Part shown: in pieces, positions 24,248 to 37,500 of the stretch
Numbering within the stretch: the first letter of the stretch is position 1
Layout of the letters: the number at the start of each line of letters is the position of its first letter
DNA from: Larimichthys crocea
Taxonomy: Eukaryota > Chordata > Actinopteri > Sciaenidae
NCBI RefSeq assembly: GCF_000972845.2
Contig: NC_040032.1
Location: forward strand, 11,533,002 to 11,597,001
Direction: 5' to 3'
Length of the DNA: 64,000 nt
Translations under genes and position numbers: made by a program
The notes under the pieces: generated by a model
What the model saw: only the letters and a program-made list of their open reading frames with translations
Told to the model about the DNA's origin: nothing
Database searches by the model: none

Positions 24248-27094
24248 ATGAAGATGGACATGATGATGCTGCAGCTCAGGGGATTCAGGCTATTTAATTA
24301 GGTAATTAAGCCCCAAAAGAGACAATGAGACAACAGAATTAGTATTTCAGCTGAAAGGTCAGAGATCCTCACACACACTAAAACTAAAGTTCGGTTGTTT
24401 CTCGGCCTGATAACTGAATATTCCTATAATGGGAATCTGACATTTATCTTTTAGGTTATCAGGAATAACTTCTCAGATGTAGTTTGCTACTCAACTCTAC
24501 TCAGGAACTTGTAGCAAGTCACAGCTGCAAGATACAGAAGTTGCAAACTGTAGTCATAATCCCTAAACACACACAGAGCATAGCAGAATACAAAATATAA
24601 TACAGTAAAGGTTAACAGTGTAATGGATGTATTTTGTAACCACATCTGTATTTTTAGGAACAGATGGTTCGAAATATTTTACAACCTGGGACAAAAAAGA
24701 AACAGATTAAAGAAAAGTGAACTAATTCTGTCTGTGTTAAGCCAGCTCCAAGAGTCTGGAGGAGGGTAAAGGAAAAACTGGATTTCCTCAGTGGGCACAG
24801 ATGGCCTGAGGAAACAAGAATAGCCTGAAATGTTCCAAAACACCAGCTTTATTATCTGTGACGGGGGCAGGAAGAGTAATAAAAAGCTGTAAGTTACCGT
24901 ACAGTATTTATGTGTGAATTATTGTTAGCCTGTGATTTGCCTAGTAACACCTCACACCCCTCTATGGGGGGGATGGGGATGGGGCAGGTCTGTTTGCATT
25001 TTTTGGTACCCAGCAGTGCTTAAGCATCCTGCATCTTAATGAGATCGACCAAATGACATGCATGCATTGTGAGACACACACACACACACTTGCACACAAA
25101 CACATACAGAAACATCACGACCCACCAGACACCCATTCCACACCACCCATTGTCCCACACTCAGACAGCAGGCTGGGGCTGCAGAAGTGGCCACAACAGG
25201 CCGACTTCTCCCCCGAGGGCCTGCCTGAGTCAGATTTGCAGCAGCCGCCCCCTCTTCCTCCTCCACCTCCTCCTCCTCCTCCTCTCTTTCTCCAAGTGTC
25301 CTCAGGGAGAAGGATCTCCAAGCTGCTGTGGGCCGTGGACGAGGCAGATGCCGTCCACTCAGACTAATGGGAAGTCCGGGGAGGGGGGATGACATGACTC
25401 CTCTTTGGTTCCCATGCCCTGTGGCACACTCATGTCACACTCCTGCAAGTAATACAGATGACAACAGCAGAGAGGGTGCACTGTCCATCTGCTCTCCTGA
25501 CACAAAGACACACATCCTCCTCCGCGGAGGGATGCAGCAGGTATACTGTAGACGGACACATACGTCCAAAACAAGTGTTAGTGTCTCTGATAAGGAAACA
25601 GGAGATGATGTATGGGCCTTGTGTGTGACATGCGGGTTGTAGGATGTAAGAGATATGATGCGTAGGAACATGTGCTACATACAAACACACACACGCAAGA
25701 TTCATAGTAACAAGTGTCAAAACAGTGTTATTTATATATATAAAAAAGAGATTTTTAAAAAGAAATGTGAGAACAGTAATGCATCAGCTAGGCACTGTAT
25801 GAAAATTATATTTTTATTTTTTGTTTCTTTGTTTTGTTTTTATATTTTTGCTAAATAGAGAGCAGACGGCTTTTATCCTCTCACATGTCAGATTCATATT
25901 TCGTTTAAGCCACAGAGCTGCTGCCTGTGCTTGGTTCACTTATTCATTAGCTGTAATAACCATTTATTTATGAGCTCTTTCTTCAGATTATACTGAGGCC
26001 CGAGGCTGTAGTTTCACCATTTTGTCATGTGTTCCATAAATATATTATCTTAAATGACTTGAGAGTCAACTTAAGAAGGTGTCCAAAGAAACCATTAATA
26101 TCTAACAGAAGATTCAGACATAATTTTTATCCCTTTCATTTCCCTTGTTTTTGTATTTTTACTAAAAAAAAAAGCAGAAATATTTGCAAAAATCCTTCTT
26201 TGTGTTTTTTGCCTCATCTTTGTAAAAAACAAAAAACAAATCATGAAGCGAAAGGCGCGCTGGTACCACACCGAAAACATAACAGTCAGTAAAGCACATT
26301 TAAAAAGTTGACCTTGGAATTACACTTAAAACTAAAAAGATGAGTGCTCCTCTATTACATACAAGCTACATTTTTAGAGAACATGTCTGTGGTTGATTTA
26401 TTATTAAATGGATTGTGTGATAAACCTCATCATAGCTCTAGTGTAGTCTCTACTTTGGGTGACTTGCAGAAATGGTGGTAGAGTTGACCTCTTGGTGTCA
26501 CTTTGTTTGTGAGCTGTCAGTAAACAGAAAGCAGAACAACACTGCTGCCATTTTACTTGTGTGTTTTCTTGTTGTCCTGCAGAGAAGCGTGCCGGGTTAT
26601 AGAAGGGGGCCACTTCAGGCACGCGTCCTCGTTCCTCATTATAATATCAATAAAACACCCCACCCCCCATCAACCTACCATCACAGACACAGACACATAA
26701 CCTAACACACACGCAGTGTGAGGTTATTAACAAACTGTTTCATGGAAATCTTTATATAACTTTTTATATCAGTTAGTGATTATTTATCTTTATGTATCTG
26801 ATCAATCAGTGTTGGGATACACAAGTGGTTCAACTCACCTCCAGGCGACGATTACCATGAAGAAAACGAGCAAACACACGTTCATGTTGTCAGTAAACTT
26901 ATTTTTCAGACTCGTGCAACATTCACGTGTTGGCTGCTTGTTATTCAGACGTGGTTTTATCAGTGTTGACGGTTGAATCAGCTCTGCAGTGTGTAAATAA
27001 CAGTTTAGGTGTGTTTACACTCCACTACATCCCTGCCCTGCCAGCGACAGGTGCTGGAACCGACTGCCGACCAATTAATAAGGGGGGGTGGCGG

Positions 27095-27097
<3 letters not shown>

Positions 27098-27141
<44 letters not shown>

Positions 27142-27268
27142 GGGTGGGGTGGACGCTATGGGGACACAATAGCCCCACACGGTCGACCATGTGCCGTTGA
27201 TTACCATACAGCTGTTCGCATGAGGCCCAGACAAAAGCAACATGATAGTCCAAACTCTGCAGGAACCC

Positions 27269-27304
<36 letters not shown>

Positions 27305-27372
27305 CAACATCTCCCCCTTTCTTTCTTCACACACACACACACACGAGCAACATCTCCCCCTTTCTTTCTTTC
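27098..27372. repeat. GT/CA microsatellites and a short tandem duplication
   Basis: A GT run (27098-27140) is followed about 130 bases later by CA runs. The unit cacacgagcaacatctcccc plus ctttctttcttt occurs twice in tandem at about 27298-27372, separated by CA repeats. The opposed GT and CA runs could pair as a hairpin. Confidence 0.85.
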
Positions 27373-28056
27373 CTCCCCCCTCTCTCACCCTTCAAGAGGA
27401 CAAGAGGTCTGAATAGCAGCCAGACTCACAATGCGTCTTATCCGGGACCTGCCCACTCTTTGTCAGCGCGCACGCGTCAGAGCAATTATAATGTTGGATG
27501 TAAAGAAAAGAAAGGCCACGCGCTAATCTTCCCGCTTCCTTATGATCTTTTTGAAGTTTGACAAAGAAAAAAAAACTTTATAAACAATGATCTTTGAGTC
27601 TGGAAGTGTTGAAGTGTTAAAGTTGATGGTTGACGCGCATGTTTGGTGAAATAAAACGTCAGTGTCATCTGGATAATCTGGATAACTTTGTTTTAATATT
27701 TTAGTCACATGTTTTCCAAACACATTGCTCCTTATAATTTAAAATGTTTCTTCAGTTTGGCATCTTAAACTTCAGACAGACTGATGTTAAATGTTTCACA
27801 TTGGACATTTTCTGCGCATTTTTGGATTCACTTCCATCACCCACACCAGTTTTCACTTTTCTGGATGGTTAAGCTTCACGCAATAATCTCAACCATATCA
27901 GCCTCACGCCAGCTTCTTATGCATATTCCTATGAAGGCAGCAGTCCAGGTGTAGTGTGGGTTCCCTAAATCCCCAAGCAGCCCCCCCTGTGTCGCACTGT
28001 TCCCCTGAGGTCTGATCCGGCTCCACCTCTTTGCTTGTGACGCGCAGCTTCAGGGG

Positions 28057-28063
28057 TATAAAA
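28057..28063 (+). promoter_or_regulatory. dlc: TATA box of dlc
   Basis: TATAAAA within caggggtataaaagcac, about 230 bases before the start codon. Transcription would begin near 28085-28095, giving a 5' UTR of roughly 200 bases in the first exon. Confidence 0.7.
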
Positions 28064-28289
28064 GCACTCAGCATCTTCACACACCAGAACCAAAACAAGT
28101 GTCGAGTTTAGGACGAAGAAGGGGAAGACGACCAGGAAGAAGACAAGGATTTAAGAGACACTACAGGGATCAAGGAGACAAAGTGATGAAACTTTTTTGA
28201 CTTTTTTTTTCAAACATATTTTGGGAATATTACTGAACTCGACGAATGCGGATATCTAAGTGAAGTTGGAGAGCAAACTCTGAGAAGAA

Positions 28290-30166
28290 ATGGCACATCT
28301 ACACCTGAGATACCTCTTGGCTTTGGCCTTAGTTCATGTTGTAAGTTGGTTTACGTTTGTGCTGAAATAACATCCTCCAAAATGTCTTTACGCACAGCGC
28401 GTCTGATGTCACCTTTCTTTCTGTCTTTGCAGGTTTTGTCCTCTGGTGTGTTCGAGCTGAAGATTCATTCATTCCACACGGCGCAGCGCATCTGTAGAAG
28501 ACACAGGGACTGTCACATATTTTTCAGGATTTGCCTTAAACACCCGGAGGATGTGATCTCCGCGGAGCCGCCGTGCACCTTCGGAACCGGACACACAAAC
28601 GTCATCAGAGCCGATCACACGTCGATTTCTAGCAGCGCTCCCATCAGGGTGCCTTTCCACTTCAAGTGGCCGGTAAGTGAATAATCATTTACACAAGTGA
28701 TAACAGAGTTGTTGATCTGTCATTAAACTTAACAATGTCAAATGGCTGCGTAAAATCTGCCAAACACTAAACGCGTTTTTACCTGTTCCAGGGAACTTTT
28801 TCGTTGATCATTGAAGCCTGGAACGCGGAATCTCCAACTGAATACACAGGTAGGTTGTTTTATTTCTTCTTTCTAGAAATCACTGATGACACTAAAACTT
28901 TACCAGCTTCACTGCTTTGCAGCTGTACTTTATTTAAACACATAATTTCCCCCCCTACAGACAACCAAAACAACCTTGTGAGCCGCCTGGCGACCAGGAG
29001 GAGACTCGCCATCGGTGAGGACTGGTCCCAGGACGTGCACTTCGGCGAGCAGAGCGAGCTGCGCTACTCCTACCATGTATTCTGCGACGAGTACTACTTT
29101 GGAGACGGCTGCGCTGACTACTGCAGGCCGAGAGACGACACGCTGGGCCACTACACCTGCGACGAGGAGGGCAACCGCATCTGCCTGGAGGGCTGGAAGG
29201 GAAACTACTGCTCTGAGCGTGAGTGTTTGTTAAAGATTACCTGTGCGCCACCAAGCAAGGCACTTGTGGTGCTTGGATGAAGTTCAGTGTTCAGCCTGTA
29301 GAGGGAGCAAGCGATAACTGAACTTCCCTAGTATACATGTACATTTAATGGCAGTAGACTGACTAAATGTGAAAACACTGAGACATAATGTCGACTAATT
29401 GCACTTCTTAAGGCTGTTTAACATGTTTTTTAAATGAATAGTTAATAATTGTAAAAAGGACAAAGTTTGGAGGTGTTGTTATGCAAAATGGTTTTACTAG
29501 TCCAGAACATTTGAGCCCAAATTGGGTTGTATGTGGCCCATGAACTTGAATTTAATTCATATTTTGTAGTCTTATATATCAAAAATATATTGATATCATA
29601 TTTATTTGGAGAACATGTAATATCTCAAATTATAAAAATGCAACAAACTTCATCTAACCTTTCAAAATAAAGTTACAAACTGTAAAATTCCTGAATAAAA
29701 ACAGCAGAATGAACAAATAAAAGACACGATTTAACCTTCAGAAATTAAGAGGATGGCCTCATAATTAAGAGTTTCCAAAGACAAAATTTTACCAAACATT
29801 ATGTAGACATACTTTTGTGTAAGTAAATGTACAGTAGCCTGAAAATTTGCAAACTCAAACATTTTTTTCTCCCATGAGTTGAAGGGTTAGATTTAGGTTT
29901 TGTTAAGGTTAATGGATAAAAAGGTGATTTGTCTCTTAGTGCTCAGCTTGTGGTTGATATTTGATATTTGATCTCCCTCACAAACACTGCGGACTGGACT
30001 CCTTTCAGAGCACGCAGTGTATTTCCTTTATTGGAGCGATGTCCCGTAGTGTAGTGTTTTACTCTTTTGCAAGACAGTCTGTGGTCTTCCATCTGCCTTT
30101 TGTTCTCTGTTACAATGAGAGAAAGAGCCGTGGCCCCCCATTACACACACACATTTTTCAAGGTGA

Positions 30167-30215
<49 letters not shown>

Positions 30216-32031
30216 AGATAAAAGAAAGCATTTCTCTCCGGCAGTGTGCCTACCAGCTGCTTGGCTTAATACTTAACCAACAGTGAAGTCTGGAACAGGG
30301 CTGGGGTCAGACTGGGGGCCCTGTACATGTGTGTGTGTGTGAGAGAGATGTGTGCGAAGGCGTGCCCATTGTAATCAAACACCCTCCCCTCCCCTCCCAC
30401 AGCCATCTGCTCGGCGGACTGCAGCGAGAAGCACGGCTACTGCGAGGCCCCAGGGGGCTGTACATGCCGCATGGGCTGGCAGGGCCCCTCCTGTAATGAA
30501 TGCGTTCGCTACCCTGGCTGCCTCCACGGGACGTGCGGCCAGCCATGGCAGTGTAACTGTCAGGAGGGATGGGGGGGCCTCTTCTGTGACCAGGACCTCA
30601 ACTACTGCACCAACCACAAGCCCTGTGCCAACGGTGCAACCTGCACCAACACGGGCCAGGGCAGCTACACCTGCACCTGCCGACCCGGCTTCGGAGGAAC
30701 CAACTGTGAGCTGGAAACCAACGAGTGTGACAGCAACCCCTGCAAGAACGGAGGCAGCTGTAATGTAAGTATAAAGGTGCACTAAAATAGTCATAAAAAC
30801 AACTTTGTGTTGATATTACCTCCCTAACATGAAGGCTTTTCTTCCTCTGTCCACAGGACCTGGAGAACGACTACTCATGCACCTGCCCGCAAGGTTTTTA
30901 TGGAAAGAACTGCGAGATCATCGCCATGACGTGCGCAGATGGTCCCTGCTTCAATGGTGGTACCTGTGTGGAGACGATGACCGGAGGCTACACCTGCCGT
31001 TGCCCTCCCAGCTACACCGGCTCCAACTGTGAGAAGAAGCTGGACCGCTGCAGCAATAGGCCGTGTCTGAATGGTGAGCGAGCAGAAGAAACCTCCCATC
31101 TGGTGACATCTTGTGGCCAAAGTGCAGATCAGCAGTTGCTTGGCTGAATATAAAATCGTTTCCATGAATAAATATTAGTCAACAATCTTGCATTAATGCA
31201 CTTGCAGCAACTTAAACCAAAGAGAATGCTTCATGTCATCTCATTAACACTCCTGTAAACGAGTAGTCGTCCCCGATCTCTTGGATGCTGAACAGAACGT
31301 TTCTTCCTTCTGCAGGTGGTGAGTGTCTGGATCTCGGCCAGAGCGTCTTGTGCCGCTGTCAGGCAGGCTTCACCGGTGCCAACTGCCAGATCAACATTGA
31401 CGACTGCGCCTCAACCCCATGCCAGAATGCTGGAACCTGCCAAGATGGCGTGAATGACTACACCTGCTCTTGCACCTTGGGGTACACTGGCAAGAACTGC
31501 AGCGTGCGCTCAGACGCCTGTGGCGAACGTCCATGCCAGAACGGTGGCACCTGCTTTACCCACTTCACCGGGCCTGTATGCCAGTGCCCTAAGGGCTTCA
31601 TGGGCCCGAGCTGTGAGTTCACACTTCAGCCAAGTTTCAAGCCTGCTTTGCGCCAAACCTCCCAGCCTTCTTCTGCTACCCTCACTGTCTCCTGCATTCT
31701 GGCTGTCCTGGTGCTGGTTCTGGTGGCGGGTATTATCTTCTTAAGGAGGAGGAGGAGAATGCAGGGAAGGAAGCAGCTGAGCGACACTGCAGTCTACAAT
31801 GACTTGGAGACGGTCAACAACCTGGGAGGAAGCGAAAGAGAAGCCTTCCTCAGTCCTAATGGCATGTTCAAGATCAGCAACAGCACGGCTCGCCTCAGCC
31901 TCACCCTCTGCCCCGACGGAAGATCTGGGTACAGACACAACCCCGTGGAGGGCGGCCTGGCCAGAGGAGAGCGTCAGGACTTCATGTGGAGGGACGAGGC
32001 CGGCCTGGGCTCTGGGGCAGGGCTGAGATAA
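28290..32031 (+). CDS. dlc: Delta-type Notch ligand, deltaC-like
   Basis: Single-pass membrane ligand that activates Notch on neighbouring cells; in zebrafish deltaC acts in somite segmentation. Coding exons are 28290-28340, 28433-28672, 28792-28849, 28961-29218, 30403-30764, 30857-31073 and 31316-32031, giving 633 residues. A signal peptide (1-21) leads to an MNNL domain ([10 protein letters not shown] from 22), a DSL domain (about 139-201, [13 protein letters not shown] and [10 protein letters not shown]), eight EGF-like repeats (about 203-496), a transmembrane helix (about 517-538, [18 protein letters not shown]) and a stop-transfer RRRRR. EGF 7 has the calcium-binding form with NIDDC. The cytoplasmic tail is about 95 residues and ends in AGLR, without the PDZ-binding ATEV-like end of Dll1 and Dll4. 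The phrases [20 protein letters not shown] and [19 protein letters not shown] fit deltaC best among the Delta ligands, from memory. Confidence 0.93.
30167..30211. repeat. (GT)n microsatellite in dlc intron 4
   Basis: More than twenty GT units in the longest dlc intron (29219-30402), about 190 bases before the next exon. Confidence 0.95.
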
Positions 32032-32920
32032 AGCAGGGAAGAAAACATTCACAAAGGCGTAGAAGAATATTAGCACTTGTTGCTCCTCTCTCTTCATGCA
32101 CAGTGAATAGACGAGCAAATCCATGAGCTGGAAATGTCTCTGCTCAGGCTGAAGATAGCATACTGCTAAAAGTGTAAACACAAGAAACAGAATAGCGACA
32201 AATGAACTATTGTGACGATGAAAATGATTTACAAAGATTATTGAAAGAGTATATGGGGCAAAGCTCTTCCACGTTTAAGACCCAAAGAAACAAATAATAC
32301 GATCCACTTCTCACAGGACCTACAACACAAACCAAATACAGGAAGTCATTTAACTCTGACCACTTTTGGAAAACCTGCCCAAAAATATGTTTTACTGGGT
32401 TTTTGTTTTTAATATGTTCACTTTTTAAAAAATTGTTTCTCATTATTTTAAACACAAAACTTTTGTTTTGCTTTTCAATCTTCCTTTGGTCATTATTTCC
32501 TTATTGTGAGTACCATCATTTTTTTTATTCTTTATATTATTTATTTATTTGAAAACTTAAGTTTATGGCTTCACTTTGATTGTCACAGATGTAGATATAT
32601 ATTTATATGATGGTGAATGAAGACCGACGATTGATGTTGTACCTGGATGTTTTATTGGCTGTGAAGGCTGTGTGAAATGTCCCAAAGATATTCAGTGCAG
32701 GGATATAAAGTAAATGTGTGTTTTATGACACAAGGACAGCCATTACTGTAATTTATATATATAGTTTATATACTATTGATCACACCGTTCTTTCATGTGC
32801 CATTTTGTGTTCATGCCAAAGTTTGTGTTACGTTACATGTTTTTCATTCATATTATTTAACTTCATCGTGTTATGATTGTGATGTGGAATAAAAGGTTTG
32901 CATCAAAGCTCAAAGTCTGA
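32032..32920 (+). other. dlc: dlc 3' UTR
   Basis: The sequence is AT-rich and non-coding after the stop codon, with several tatttat and atttattta elements near 32535-32560 that resemble AU-rich instability motifs. Such motifs would suit the unstable mRNA needed for oscillating expression. It ends at the poly(A) signal at 32888. Confidence 0.6.
32888..32893 (+). terminator. dlc: dlc poly(A) signal
   Basis: AATAAA in gatgtggaataaaaggtttg, about 860 bases after the stop codon, followed by a tg-rich stretch. Confidence 0.7.
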
Positions 32921-34530
32921 TTGAAATCAATTTGTCTGTGTCTCCGGTGCTTTATGGCTGTTTTAATTGGTTCATTTAAGTTGCTTGTTTTGGTTCAATC
33001 AGTTGCCTAAAAAAGCTGAAACACATCGTCACATTTGAGAAGCTGGAACCAGATAATATTTGATATTTTTAGGCCTTCACGGATCGTGTGGAATGTATTC
33101 ACAAATAAAGAGAGAAGAAGACTTCCCGTTATGCAGACTGAAGAATTTTATGGTCAGCCAATGGAGTTCAAACAGAGTCTACTGATCTCTAATTGGAAAG
33201 TATGTCAAAGGCAAGCCAAAGTAATTAAAGGAGCATGATGTAAAATGTGTAACACTGACAGCTCGTGGTTAAAATAAGTACTGCAGTCCAAATTCAAAAC
33301 TCATGTGGGTTGCCAGAACAAAGACACCTGAACCTCCACGAGCGCAGCATGGTTTATTTCATGTACCATCTTCTACACCGGAGTCTGGGTTCAGTCTTTG
33401 CTGCAAAATCTGTATGTTTGAGAGAGAGGGAGAGAGACTAGTCAATGTGATTGTTTCACAACAGTTACAATCAGTGCAAATAAACCTCTATAGATCCCAG
33501 TAGAACTCTAGAAAACAGAAACACCCCACACACAATCGACTAATTTCAAGCTTAAGTGGGAAGTATACAGTGACCCGGTTGGTATTTTATTTGGGTTAAC
33601 TGTATATAAGTTACTCATATAGGTCGAAACAATAGCCTTCTGTTTCAGAATATCACCTATAATGAAAATGTAATGTGGTCGTCTACATGCCTATAGACTG
33701 ATAGACAAGTCACAATTAAAGGACATGTTCTCTCTATCAAATACTCTTGTTTTTAAGATATTAAATATTTTTCTTGCTGCTTTATAAAATAAAATACAAT
33801 AAACAAATCCCCCATTGGCTGTTCTGTTGTCAGACCTATCTAACTCATATATATATTGGCACCAAATGTATGCTGCATTTCATGGCAGGCTTTGTTTTCC
33901 ATTTCCTGTCATGTGCACTAAACTGACTCTGGTTGCACATACCATAGTCCCATCTGTATACTGTGAAAAGTATTTAATGCTGGGATCAGCAGATGGTGAT
34001 CAAATACAGCAACGACACTGTAGCTTCCCACAAAAACACACAATGAAATTCTGATTTACAGACTGATATAGAACAGCACATACATAAAAGCAAACATAAA
34101 GTCATCCTCTGTCTTTACGTGACATTGAACAGTGCATGGAAAGCTTTAAAGAGCTGCAGTTGTTTCCATGCTGTGCAGAGGATTGTGTATTTATCTGGTA
34201 AACTGTTTGGGTCTGTAACATCATCAGCAATCAGCTGACACATCTCTTTAATTAGTTTGATTTCCTGTCCTGAATCTAGAGCTACACATGCCCATTTTTG
34301 GAATAATATTATCCTACAAGTTGTTTAAGAATGTTTTTTTCTGTAACTTGAATAAAAACTTTGATTAGATAAGACAGGCCTCAAGTTTACAAGTGAATGT
34401 GATTCAAGGCATGGAAATAGTATTTGAATAGATGCCCTGTATTTAAACTCTCCTGCAGCCTGCGCCGTCGTCGCCTCCCACCGCGCATCTCTTGAAAAAG
34501 ACGAGATGAACTAGTCAGACCAGTCCCAGA
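32920..34530. other. Intergenic region between dlc and ppp1r14a
   Basis: No supported gene. AT-rich sequence without clear repeats. The last 100 bases contain CpG-rich text (cctgcgccgtcgtcgcctcccaccgcgcatc) that probably belongs to the promoter and 5' UTR of ppp1r14a. Confidence 0.5.
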
Positions 34531-34536
34531 CCAGAA

Positions 34537-37500
34537 ATGGCAGCCGACCGGACCGGCAGGAGATTTGAGAAAAAAGACGACGTTCATTCATCGGATTTGT
34601 CTCCGGATTATGTTTGTAACATCCCGAAGAGACATGTGCGGGTCACCGTGAAGTACAACAGGAAAGAGCTGCAGAAACGGCTGGACGTGGAGAAGTGGAT
34701 CGAAGACAGCCTGGACCAGCTGTACCTGGGTCAGGTGGGTGAGAGAAAGCTGCACTCAGAGAATAAAGCTGGGCTGCTTTTTTAAAGTATATTGTAATAT
34801 AATGAGAAAATAGACATCAAAATTAAAGATTAAAGACATTTTTAAAAATGTGTCTTCCTGCAGTTAAACACAGAAAACGAGGCAGAAAGTTTCAAATATT
34901 TACAATAAAGTTGACATCTGAGCAAAGACATGTGACATGTGGAGCTGAGAGGTTCTCCTTACAAGGCCAATCATCCTGTTAATGTTAAGTCCACTGCTGT
35001 CCTCCCCTCCTAAAGATGTGTATCTGTCCAAGGCTTTTCTGCCTTACATGGGCAGTGAAGAACGGAGGGAAGGAATGAATGATGAGAAAAAGGGAAAAGG
35101 CGATTATAGAGGAGGAGAAGTGTTGCTGAAGGTCCCCGGAGGAGGTAAACACTGTGCATCTGGTTTGCTGAGGCTGCTGTTAAGAGTTCAGGAGCTCTCA
35201 TGAGGAAATATGGAGGAGAGGAGAGGAGGAAAGCCAAACATGTTGACTGGAAGGAAACGGAAAGCAATGCAATGCATGCAGATCTGATGCAAGAGCTGAC
35301 ATATTAACTTTGTCCTTGTATCCAAAACTCTTGACTAAATGTGCAACAGCATGAGATTAAAATAAAATATCACACAGTACAATATCTATCAATTACAACA
35401 ACCGTTCTTATAATATCACAAAATATCACATTCTGTGTTTTACTGTATTGACGAAACCCTGAACTCCCACCCTGCAGCTGGTGAGGTGGGCTGCAGAGTT
35501 GGACTCCTAATTATACTTGCAGTGCAGTGCAGTGGTGTGGATGAGCGGGTGGGACTGTTCCCTTCAGCTGGTACAATGGCTGTTTGTTCCGACAAGAAGA
35601 AGCCACTGTTACAGTCTTACGTGAACATTGTCACTATTCAGCTGCCTGAGTCCAAACGTACAAATGATGGACACACAAATGTGTGCAGGCTGAACCCCAA
35701 AGTCTTCAGTTGCTCCTGAAACAGAAAATATTATATTGTGCGAGCAATGGTTTGTCACTAATCAATGCACACATGCAGAATGTATCATACCCTCCTCCAC
35801 CCTTATGTAAAAGCATGCCAAAAATCTGCTAAGTAGAAAAAAGAAAATCCCCTGATCCAGTTTTTCAGGTCGGATTATTAGTTCTCTCTCTATTGTTTTA
35901 TGAAGTTTTGTCAACATCACTGGATCGACAGTGAAGCGTTTGTTGTTGCACGGCTGCAGACGTTATCTTTTTTACAATAGATCAGATAAATCAATAAATT
36001 CTTCTTGATTCATTCCTTTAATTTGAAGAATACCAGATATGTTAGGTTGAATTAACATGTTTTACACATTTAAGTGATGATGTAGTTACGAAAACTTTAG
36101 TCTCCAGTCAAGTGTGATGTGATGTGTGCCTCAGTGAAGGCTTGGAATAAATAGGACAATAGGATAAAACTGTAGGAGGGTTTAAAGTGGTTGAATCAGA
36201 TGATAAATGTGTGTCCACGCTCTGCATGATGACTTTAAGATTGCATCTGTGTGTCCATGTTTACTTCAGGAAGGTGACATGCCAGATGAGGTGAACATTG
36301 ATGACTTGATTGACCTGCCTAATGACGAGGAGCGAGTCAAAAGCTTACAGGTAACACAACCTGCCTGAACGCACACACACACACAAATTAATAAATGAAC
36401 ATATGATTGAGTGGCTGGTTACATGACATAACACAATACCTTTGTTTTTTTGACAGAAGCTGCTTCAAAATTGCAAGAACAACACACTGGTATGTTTTAA
36501 CTTGAAACATAGATTAGTCATGATAATGCCCACGTTGTATTCATGTAAATACACACACACACACACACACTGGTCACATGCAGTGAAACCGAAGCTGCAG
36601 CTTCTGAGACCTCGTCTCACCCATTGTCACTCCATACGCCCCAACAAAGCCTCTCTGTGCTCTTCTGCCTTTTCTTTTCATTTTAAAGCTGAAACAATGA
36701 GTCCTTCTGGACTCAAACGAAGGCCTCGCTGTGGCCTGGTCAGAGATGCAAACACAGGCAAAAGAGTAGCTGCTGCTTTCCTTTATTTCAGTGTCAAGGA
36801 TCGGTCTTAAAAACAATATGTCCATGTCTACACAGGCAGGAATACAAAGAGAGAAGATACTCATTTGATTTGTCTATCACAAACTGATGAAGCCTTATTT
36901 GAACATGAAACTTGAAAAACTTTCTAAGAGCTGAATCAGGTTTCTACGAAACATACCACAGCATGAGACCTGAGTTAAAACACGTTCAGTACTTACTGTG
37001 AGGCTTTGACACAGGCACAGTCAATGCTGAAAATAACTTTAATGTCGTAAAACAAAGCAAAGACACATAAATCCAGTGTCACACACGTGCTTAAAGTCAG
37101 TGTTTGGTAGAAGGGGGCTGTCACAGAGCGCACCATCTGTATACTGACTCATCTTTATACACAGTGAGCAGTGGAAGGGGTGAACCGAATGCCATGCACA
37201 AAGAAAGTAACGTCTGGCGTGTGCTTTCATATTCTGATAACGTATTTAGCATTTCCAGTGAGTTATTTTGACTAATGAGAATTCACACCACACATACAGT
37301 CATAGCAGGAGCTTTAGTAGGAAGCTCCTCCTCGGCGGTCTTTGGGTCTTCCTCCTGGGATCTCTCCAAGGACTTTTTCCATCTATGGACATGCGACCGT
37401 GAAACACACTGAACGCCACACGTGTTTGGCACTATTTCTGCTGCTTCACTCTTAATTTCTGTTTGTTTTATTCTGATTAGAGCTGCGAGGATATTGCTTT

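Larger units (their letters stand above)
20600..28050. other. Intergenic region upstream of dlc
   Basis: I found no exon that can be supported. Microsatellites include CA at about 22368-22392, ACTA at 24177-24246, CCT-rich sequence at about 25250-25290, GT at 27098-27140 and CA at 27271-27301 and 27330-27345. An E-box (cacgtg) lies near 26922. This interval is where developmental enhancers of dlc could sit, but sequence alone does not show them. Confidence 0.5.

Noticed and set aside
25036..25395. Proline- or glutamate-rich frames near a CCT-rich tract
   Set aside because: They are simple-sequence translations on both strands with no splice support.
27025..27561. Long open frames rich in cysteine and valine or in histidine and threonine
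   Set aside because: They are translations of GT/CA microsatellites on both strands.
30352..30794. Long alanine-, threonine- and valine-rich frames on both strands over the dlc EGF exon
   Set aside because: They are out-of-frame shadows of the GC-rich EGF-repeat exon. The phase-correct frame is the Delta protein.
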